From contig SFDT01000001.1 of assembly GCA_004558115.1 (NCBI GenBank), forward strand, positions 1 through 64,000: 64,000 bases of DNA, given 5' to 3'. The translations under genes were made by a program, and so were the position numbers. Below the pieces are notes generated by a model. That model was not told the DNA's origin. It saw only the letters and a list, made by a program, of their open reading frames with translations, and ran no database searches. This DNA is from Clostridiales bacterium. GTDB lineage: Bacteria > Bacillota > Clostridia > Oscillospirales > Oscillospiraceae. This document shows positions 58,927-64,000 of the stretch, piece after piece. Every line of letters begins with the position of its first letter. Within the stretch, counting starts at the first letter, position 1.

Positions 58927-58960
58927 GTCCCCGTGTCTCTGCCACGGGGACATTTTCATC
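58927..58960 (+). terminator. terminator after the TIM-barrel gene
   Basis: GTCCCCGTG (58927-58935) pairs with CACGGGGAC (58943-58951), followed by ATTTTCATC and ATTTTT. Confidence 0.8.
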
Positions 58961-59012
58961 ATTTTTGCCAAAATATAACCAAAATATTTTTTAGGTAAAA
59001 CAAAAATTTTGT

Positions 59013-59041
59013 TTGAATTCATAGATGGATGTTGCTAGAAT
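59013..59041 (+). promoter_or_regulatory. promoter of the nucleobase permease gene
   Basis: TTGAAT (59013-59018), 17-bp spacer, TAGAAT (59036-59041). A small ACAAAA-A-TTTTGT palindrome sits just upstream of it. No purine riboswitch is seen in the short leader. Confidence 0.6.
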
Positions 59042-59077
59042 AGTACTGTTGAAATTACCCGCAAGGAGGCTTCCGCC

Positions 59078-60436
59078 ATGAAAAACCCAGCGTCCCGCCA
59101 GGAACTGCTGTTTCAGTTTCGCGGCACTCCCCCCGTCGGTACATCGATTTCCCTGGCCTTGCAGCATCTGGTGGCCATGATCGTGGGCTGCGTCACGCCG
59201 CCCATCATCATCGCCGGCGCCATCGGCCTTTCCCAGGCAGACCGGGTGCTTTTGATCCAGGCGTCTTTGGTCATGTCCGCCGTGTCTACCTTTTTGCAGC
59301 TTTTCCCCATCGGCAGGCGGTTCGGCTCCGGGCTGCCGGTGATCCTGGGCGTCAGCTTCGCCTATGTCCCCAGTATGCAGGCCATCGCCTCCTCCGGCGG
59401 CGGTGTCAGCGCCATCGCCGGCGCCATGCTGGTGGGCGGCGCGGTGGCCGTCATCGTGGGCATCTTCGTGAAAAAGATCCGCCTGCTGTTCCCGCCGGTC
59501 ATCACCGGCACGGTGGTGTTCACCATCGGCTTGTCTTTGTATCCCACCGCCATCAATTATATGGCCGGCGGCACCGCCAACACCTATGAATCCGTGGTGG
59601 AGGTCCGGGGCCTGACGGAGGCCCTGGTATACGGCTCCTGGCAGAATTGGCTGGTGGCGGCCCTGACGCTGACGGCGGTCATGGTGCTCAACCACCACGG
59701 CAAGGGGATCTGCAAGCTGGCCTCCATTCTGCTGGGCATGGTCTTCGGCTACATTGTGGCGCTGCTGTTCGGTATGGTGAGCTTTGCGGACGTGGGCACC
59801 GCCGCCTGGTTCTCCCTGCCCCGCTTCCTGCATTTCGGCGTCACCTTTGACGCCGCCTCCTGCATCGCCATCGGATTGCTGTTCGCCATCAACTCCATCC
59901 AGGCCATCGGCGACTTTACCGCCACCACCGTGGGCGGTATGGACCGGGACCCCACGGACCAGGAGCTCCAGGGCGGCATCATCGCCTACGGCGTCAGCAA
60001 CATTCTGGCGGCCCTGTTCGGCGGCCTGCCCACTGCCACTTATTCGCAGAACGTCGGCATCGTCACCACCAACAAAGTGGTGAACCGGACGGTGTTCGCC
60101 TTTGCCGGCGGCTTTTTGCTGCTGGCGGGCGTGTCTCCCAAGTTCGCCGCGCTGCTGACCACCATTCCCCAGTGCGTGCTGGGCGGCGCCACCGTCACCG
60201 TGTTCTCCACCATCGCCATGACCGGCATGAAGCTCATCGCCTCCCAGGACCTGACGGCCCGGAACACCACCATCGTTGGCCTGTCCGCCGCGTTAGGCGT
60301 GGGCATCTCCCAGGCCAGCGCCGCTTTGAGCCAGTTCCCGGCGGCGGTCACTATGATCTTCGGCAAGTCTCCTGTGGTCATCGCCACCCTGATGGCCGTG
60401 CTGCTGAATCTGATCCTCCCCAAAGAGAAATCGTAA
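59078..60436 (+). CDS. nucleobase:cation symporter-2 (xanthine/uracil permease family)
   Basis: A 452-aa NCS2 transporter with about 14 helices. It has the family marks SLALQHLVAMIVGCVTPPII, QLFPIGRRFGSGLPVILGVS (near 72-91, close to helix 3) and AIGDFTATTVGGMDRDPTDQELQGG with the motif-like Glu. It imports xanthine, uric acid or uracil with protons or sodium. AAGGAGG precedes ATG 59078. With udp and purAB in the same window it supports nucleobase salvage; the exact base is unknown. Confidence 0.92.
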   Translation: MKNPASRQELLFQFRGTPPVGTSISLALQHLVAMIVGCVTPPIIIAGAIGLSQADRVLLIQASLVMSAVSTFLQLFPIGRRFGSGLPVILGVSFAYVPSMQAIASSGGGVSAIAGAMLVGGAVAVIVGIFVKKIRLLFPPVITGTVVFTIGLSLYPTAINYMAGGTANTYESVVEVRGLTEALVYGSWQNWLVAALTLTAVMVLNHHGKGICKLASILLGMVFGYIVALLFGMVSFADVGTAAWFSLPRFLHFGVTFDAASCIAIGLLFAINSIQAIGDFTATTVGGMDRDPTDQELQGGIIAYGVSNILAALFGGLPTATYSQNVGIVTTNKVVNRTVFAFAGGFLLLAGVSPKFAALLTTIPQCVLGGATVTVFSTIAMTGMKLIASQDLTARNTTIVGLSAALGVGISQASAALSQFPAAVTMIFGKSPVVIATLMAVLLNLILPKEKS

Positions 60437-60475
60437 AAAAGCAAGCCGGAAGCAATGCTTCCGGCTTGCTTTTTT
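60435..60475. terminator. bidirectional terminator
   Basis: AAAAAAGCAAGCCGGAAGC and its exact mirror around loop AAT, with six Ts. It ends both the permease and the converging MATE gene. Confidence 0.93.
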
Positions 60476-61847
60476 ACGGTTCTTCCAACGCCGCCATGCT
60501 CTTTTTGAACTGGATGGCAAACATGCAGGCCGTGGTGCACACCGCCAGCACATCCGCCACCGGCTCCGCCAAAAAGACGCCAAACACCTTGTTGGTGAAA
60601 AAATGGGGCAGGATATAGATGAGGGGGATCAGCAGAATGATCTTCCGCAGCACCGCCAAAAACAGCGACGCTTTGGCGTTTCCCAGGGCGATAAACGTCT
60701 GCTGGCAGGCGATCTGAACGCCGAAGATGCCCGTGGCGGCCATATAGATCCGCAGGGCCCAGGCGGCATACGCCTGAAGCTCCGGGTCCGGCGTAAAAAT
60801 CCCGGCAAACACCTGGGGCATCAACTGCGCCAGCGTCCACATGGTCAGGGAATACGTGACGCAGGCCATCAGCAGACACCGGAAGGCCTCCCGCACCCGC
60901 TGGGGGTTCCGGGCGCCATAGTTGTAGCTGACGATGGGCTGGGCCCCTTGGGTCAGACCCTGGAGGGGCATCATGGCCAGCTGCATGATGCTGGTGAGCA
61001 CCGTCATGGCGCCCACCGCCAAGTCGCCGCCGTATTTCAGCAAAGAGGAGTTGAAGCACACGGCAATGAGGCTCTCCGTGGACTGCATGATAAAGGGTGA
61101 CAGGCCCAGCGCCAGGCAGGGCAGCACCACGGACGCCCGGGGACGCAGGTTTTCCCTCCGCAGGCGCCATTTCGTTTTCCCGCCGGTCAGGAAGCGCAGC
61201 ACCCAAGCCGCGGAGACCGCCTGGGACAAAATGGTGGCCAAAGCCGCGCCCCGGACGCCCATGTCCAGTCCAAAAATAAAAACAGGGTCCAGCACGATGT
61301 TTAAGCCCGCGCCGATGAGGGTGGTCCGCATACTGATGGTGGTGAAGCCCTGGGCCGTGATATAGGCGTTCATGCCCAGCGTCACCTGCACAAAAATAGT
61401 GCCCAGAGAGTAGATGCCCATATAGGCCGCCGCATAGTCGATGGTATTTTCGCTGGCGCCGAACAACAGCAGCAGGTCTCTTGCAAACAGCTGCAATACC
61501 ACCGTCAGGACTACCGACGCCATGACCAGCATGGTGAAGCAGTTGCCCATGATGCGCTCCGCCTCTTTGGGATTGCCCCGCCCCTCCTGAATGGAGGCCC
61601 GGGGGGCGCCGCCCATGGCCAGCAGGGCCGCGAAAGCGGAGATGACCACGATGATGGGCAGGCACACGCCCACGCCGGTCAGCGCCAGCTTACCCACTGT
61701 CTCCACCGGCTGCATATGGCCGATGTAGATCCGGTCCACCAAATTATATAGCATATTGACAATTTGAGATGTGATTGTGGGCAGCGCCAGGGAAAACAGC
61801 AGCTTACTCACTTTCCCGCTGCCCAGGTCCACATTTTGTCTGTTCAT
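60474..61847 (-). CDS. MATE-family efflux transporter
   Basis: A 457-aa MATE protein with twelve predicted helices in two halves, beginning LFSLALPTITSQIVNMLYNLVDRIYIGHM (split; about 16-44). The second half starts near 235 with the conserved ALGLSPFIMQSTESLIAVCFN. It exports cationic drugs or metabolites using Na+ or H+. The start overlaps the upstream MarR gene by 4 nt, so regulator and pump are made together. The substrate is unknown. Confidence 0.92.
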   Translation of the reverse strand: MNRQNVDLGSGKVSKLLFSLALPTITSQIVNMLYNLVDRIYIGHMQPVETVGKLALTGVGVCLPIIVVISAFAALLAMGGAPRASIQEGRGNPKEAERIMGNCFTMLVMASVVLTVVLQLFARDLLLLFGASENTIDYAAAYMGIYSLGTIFVQVTLGMNAYITAQGFTTISMRTTLIGAGLNIVLDPVFIFGLDMGVRGAALATILSQAVSAAWVLRFLTGGKTKWRLRRENLRPRASVVLPCLALGLSPFIMQSTESLIAVCFNSSLLKYGGDLAVGAMTVLTSIMQLAMMPLQGLTQGAQPIVSYNYGARNPQRVREAFRCLLMACVTYSLTMWTLAQLMPQVFAGIFTPDPELQAYAAWALRIYMAATGIFGVQIACQQTFIALGNAKASLFLAVLRKIILLIPLIYILPHFFTNKVFGVFLAEPVADVLAVCTTACMFAIQFKKSMAALEEP

Positions 61848-62290
61848 TCCAGGGTCTCCTTTCCGGCCAGACGCTCCACGTTATCCATGACCTTTTTCAA
61901 AATGCTCCGCAGAAGCTCCGTTTCCTCCGGTGTCAGCCCCTCCGTCAAGGCCCGGCCGCAGCCGGTCTGGATCGCCAGCGCCTCCTCCACCAGCGGGCGG
62001 CCCTGCTGCGTGATCGCCAGGTGGATGATCCGCCTGTCCGCTTCATCGGGGCACCGGCTGAGGACCCCCTGGTCCGTCAGGCGCTCCACCGCCTGGGACA
62101 CCTGGGACTTAGCCAGACCCCGCAGGGCGACGATATCCCGGGCCGTATCCAGCCCCGGGTTGTTGGCCAAAAACAGCAGCACATGGACCTCCGCCATGCT
62201 CCACCCTGTCCGCTCCAGCAGCGGGACGAAGCAGGCGGCGTAAAACCGCCCGAACTGCCTGGAAAACCGCAGAATGCGGGATGCCTCCAT
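61844..62290 (-). CDS. MarR-family transcriptional regulator
   Basis: A 148-aa winged-helix repressor with the DNA-binding region at about 45-110 (TARDIVALRGLAKSQVSQAV, ERLTDQGVLSRCPDEADRRI). GGAGG before ATG 62290 fixes the start; an open frame of 50 more codons upstream crosses the promoter. It precedes the MATE pump with an ATGA overlap, the standard design for a drug-responsive repressor that controls its own operon. An inverted repeat lies in its leader. Confidence 0.92.
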   Translation of the reverse strand: MEASRILRFSRQFGRFYAACFVPLLERTGWSMAEVHVLLFLANNPGLDTARDIVALRGLAKSQVSQAVERLTDQGVLSRCPDEADRRIIHLAITQQGRPLVEEALAIQTGCGRALTEGLTPEETELLRSILKKVMDNVERLAGKETLE

Positions 62291-62320
62291 GACAGCGCCT
62301 CCAATCGTTTCTTTTTTAAC

Positions 62321-62370
62321 AGTTCTTTTTTGAACTTTTATAAAATAGCACGTTTTCCGACAACTGTCAA
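62321..62370 (-). promoter_or_regulatory. MarR-MATE promoter and operator-like repeat
   Basis: On the minus strand TTGACA (62365-62370), 17-bp spacer, TATTTT (62342-62347). AGTTC-N6-GAACT at 62321-62336 lies at the transcript start and would suit autorepression by the MarR protein. Confidence 0.6.
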
Positions 62371-62389
62371 GGACCTTTTGTTTTTCCCA

Positions 62390-62418
62390 TTGACAAACCT
62401 GTCGTGTCGTATTATGAT
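62390..62418 (+). promoter_or_regulatory. degV promoter
   Basis: TTGACA (62390-62395), 17-bp spacer, TATGAT (62413-62418). Confidence 0.8.
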
Positions 62419-62463
62419 GAAAGAAAAATCTGGTATGCAAAACCAGATTACAAGGAGTTTTAT

Positions 62464-63309
62464 ATGACTTGGAACATTGTAAGTGACAGCAGCTGCGACC
62501 TGCGGATGGCCTCCTTTGAAAGTGACCGCGTCCGCTTCGAGACAGTTCCCCTGCGCCTGCAAGTGGGTGAACGGGAATTTTTGGACAACGACGATCTGGT
62601 GGTCCCCGACCTGCTGGACGCCATGAGCCAGGAAAAGACCGCCTCCTCCACCGCCTGCCCTTCCCCCGCCGCCTTTGCCCGGGCTTTTGAGGCAGGGGAC
62701 TGCACCGTGTGCTTCACCATTTCCTCCAACCTCTCCGGCACCTACAACGCCGCCGTCATGGGCCGGGAGATGGTGCTGGAGGAGCACCCGGAGAAAAAGA
62801 TCTGCGTCATCGACTCCAAGTCCACCGCCGGCGCCATGGTGCTGCTGATCCGCAAGGCCAAGGAGCTGATGGAGGCCGGCGAGGCCGGGGATTTCGAGGG
62901 CATCTGCGACCAGCTGCGGCTGTACCAGGCGGCCCTGCGGACCTGCTTCACTTTGGAGAATTTTGATAACCTCATCAAAAACGGCCGGATGCGCCCCCTG
63001 GTGGGTACCCTGCTCCACTCTCTGGGCATCCATGTCATTGCCGACGCCACGCCCCAGGGCACCATCCATGTGGCGGACAAGGCCCGGGGCGAGGCCAAGA
63101 CCTATCAGGCCATCACCGCCCTCATGAAGGACAGCAAAGACTGCACCGGCGCCGAGGTGGTCATCTCCCATTGCGAGAACATGGCCGGCGCCCTGAAACT
63201 CAAGCAGCAGATCCTGGAGGACCTGCCGGTAAAATCCGTGGACGTGATCCCCTGCCGGGGCCTCACCAGTTTTTACGCCATGGAAAAGGGTCTCATCGTC
63301 GGATATTGA
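62464..63309 (+). CDS. DegV family fatty-acid-binding protein
   Basis: A 281-aa DegV/FakB-type protein. Such proteins hold a fatty acid for phosphorylation by FakA kinase before entry into phospholipid synthesis. Family marks are IVSDSSCDL at the start (5-13), FTISSNLSGTYNAA (near 84-97, Ser contacts the carboxylate) and VIDSKSTAGAMVLL (near 116-129). CAAGGAG upstream supports ATG 62464. A matching kinase gene is not in the window. Confidence 0.92.
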   Translation: MTWNIVSDSSCDLRMASFESDRVRFETVPLRLQVGEREFLDNDDLVVPDLLDAMSQEKTASSTACPSPAAFARAFEAGDCTVCFTISSNLSGTYNAAVMGREMVLEEHPEKKICVIDSKSTAGAMVLLIRKAKELMEAGEAGDFEGICDQLRLYQAALRTCFTLENFDNLIKNGRMRPLVGTLLHSLGIHVIADATPQGTIHVADKARGEAKTYQAITALMKDSKDCTGAEVVISHCENMAGALKLKQQILEDLPVKSVDVIPCRGLTSFYAMEKGLIVGY

Positions 63310-63321
63310 TGAAACGCTGAA

Positions 63322-63361
63322 AACCGCCGCTGACTTTCGTCAGCGGCGGTTCTTTTTTTTT
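63322..63361 (+). terminator. degV terminator
   Basis: AACCGCCGCTGAC and GTCAGCGGCGGTT, loop TTTC, then CTTTTTTTTTT. Confidence 0.93.
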
Positions 63362-63448
63362 GTCAAAACAGCAGCAGCCGCGCATGAAACGGGAAAAAAC
63401 AGAGACCCTAAACCAGAACGATTCCCTGATAACAAAGGAGTGACTGAT

Positions 63449-64000
63449 TTGGAAACCGGAATCCACAACACCTCCGAGATCGGACGGCTGAAGCGGGTCC
63501 TGCTCCACAGGCCCGGCGGTGAGCTGGAAAACCTGATGCCGGAGTATCTGGAGCGGCTGCTGTTTGACGACATCCCCTATTTGAAAGAGGCCCAAAAGGA
63601 ACACGACGCCTTTGCCGACTGCCTGCGCAGCCAGGGCGTGGAGGTGGTCTATCTCACGGACCTGGTGGTGGAGTCTCTGACGGACGGCGATGTGCGCCGG
63701 GAGCTGCTGCGCCAGTTCCTGGACGAGGCGGACATCCAGGACAGCCGGACCCGGGAGGCGGTGGAGGAGTACCTTTCCGCCATGCCGGACCAGGAGATGG
63801 TGCCGGCCATGATGGCCGGCGTCCGCAAAAGCCAGCTGCGCACCGGCAGCGCCCGGCTGGGAGACTATCTCTCCGCCGCCGGGGATGACTACCCCTTCGC
63901 CGTGGACCCTATGCCCAACCTGTATTTCACCCGGGACCCCTTTGCCACCATCGGCACCGGTGTCTCCCTCCACAAGATGCACACCGTCACCCGGAACCGG
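63449..64000 (+). CDS. arcA: arginine deiminase (5' part, cut by window end)
   Basis: The first 184 codons of ArcA, which hydrolyses arginine to citrulline and ammonia in the ATP-yielding deiminase pathway. TTG at 63449 follows AAAGGAG by 8 nt and gives METGIHNTSEIGRLKRVLLH. The typical ELENLMPEYLERLLFDDIPYL and PMPNLYFTRDP (substrate-binding Asn and Arg) are present. The catalytic His and Cys lie beyond the window. The use of TTG instead of ATG lowers translation and is confirmed by the family N-terminus. Genes arcB and arcC would be expected downstream. Confidence 0.93.
   Translation, partial: METGIHNTSEIGRLKRVLLHRPGGELENLMPEYLERLLFDDIPYLKEAQKEHDAFADCLRSQGVEVVYLTDLVVESLTDGDVRRELLRQFLDEADIQDSRTREAVEEYLSAMPDQEMVPAMMAGVRKSQLRTGSARLGDYLSAAGDDYPFAVDPMPNLYFTRDPFATIGTGVSLHKMHTVTRNR

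Noticed and set aside
58961..59077. Purine riboswitch before the nucleobase permease
   Set aside because: The leader after the predicted start is only about 30 nt and lacks the three-way-junction sequences; only a promoter and a small palindrome are seen.

Overview
The window is GC-rich chromosomal DNA from an anaerobic Gram-positive bacterium, most likely a Clostridia member of the Oscillospiraceae type (Oscillibacter, Flavonifractor or Dysosmobacter-like). This is inferred from T-box leaders, type III glutamine synthetase, ferredoxin-linked 2-oxoacid oxidoreductase, rubrerythrin, arginine deiminase, clostridial lipoproteins and strong AGGAGG ribosome sites. No database search was possible. 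I see no phage, insertion sequence, CRISPR or rRNA; there is one tRNA (Ser-GGA). Only the first ~300 bases are AT-rich and unexplained.

Layout. 0.4-5.4 kb: uridine phosphorylase, then (minus strand) tex with a small zincin, and a DUF1846 protein. 5.6-8.7 kb: purA, a 51-aa membrane protein and purB. 8.7-10.6 kb: a LysR regulator divergent from a DMT exporter. 10.7-15 kb: T-box-controlled asparagine synthetase and glutamine synthetase III. 15.1-17 kb: lrgAB and a phospholipase C-like protein. 17.1-25.3 kb: a leader peptide with attenuator, followed by eight tightly packed genes for the whole shikimate pathway plus the Tyr and Phe branches. 25.4-28.7 kb: cstA with an unknown partner, and a GntR regulator. 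28.9-32.2 kb: a P-loop ATPase and a four-subunit 2-oxoacid:ferredoxin oxidoreductase. 32.3-33.7 kb: T-box-controlled branched-chain aminotransferase. 33.8-38 kb: acetyltransferase, zinc-ribbon membrane protein, htpG and a DUF3810 protein. 38-43 kb: a peptide/nickel ABC importer behind a structured leader. 43.1-48.4 kb: AI-2E-type transporter, lipid kinase, NUDIX enzyme, a cation antiporter behind a yybP-ykoY (Mn2+) riboswitch, and a phosphatase-acetyltransferase fusion. 48.5-53.7 kb: small protein, tRNA-Ser, patatin, Na/Pi symporter, thioredoxin-reductase-like protein, rubrerythrin. 53.9-60.4 kb: polar amino acid ABC importer, AbgB-like amidohydrolase, TIM-barrel isomerase, xanthine/uracil permease. 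60.5-64 kb: MarR-MATE pair, DegV protein, and the start of arginine deiminase.

The theme is amino-acid and nitrogen economy. Asn, branched-chain, and Tyr/Phe synthesis each have an RNA-level sensor: two tRNA-binding T-boxes and one ribosome-stalling leader peptide. The most striking observation is that leader: 9 of 15 consecutive residues are Tyr or Phe, followed by mutually exclusive antiterminator and terminator helices. That is classical attenuation architecture in a lineage where T-boxes are the expected solution. Second are two divergent promoter pairs that share one -35 hexamer with 17-bp spacers on both sides.
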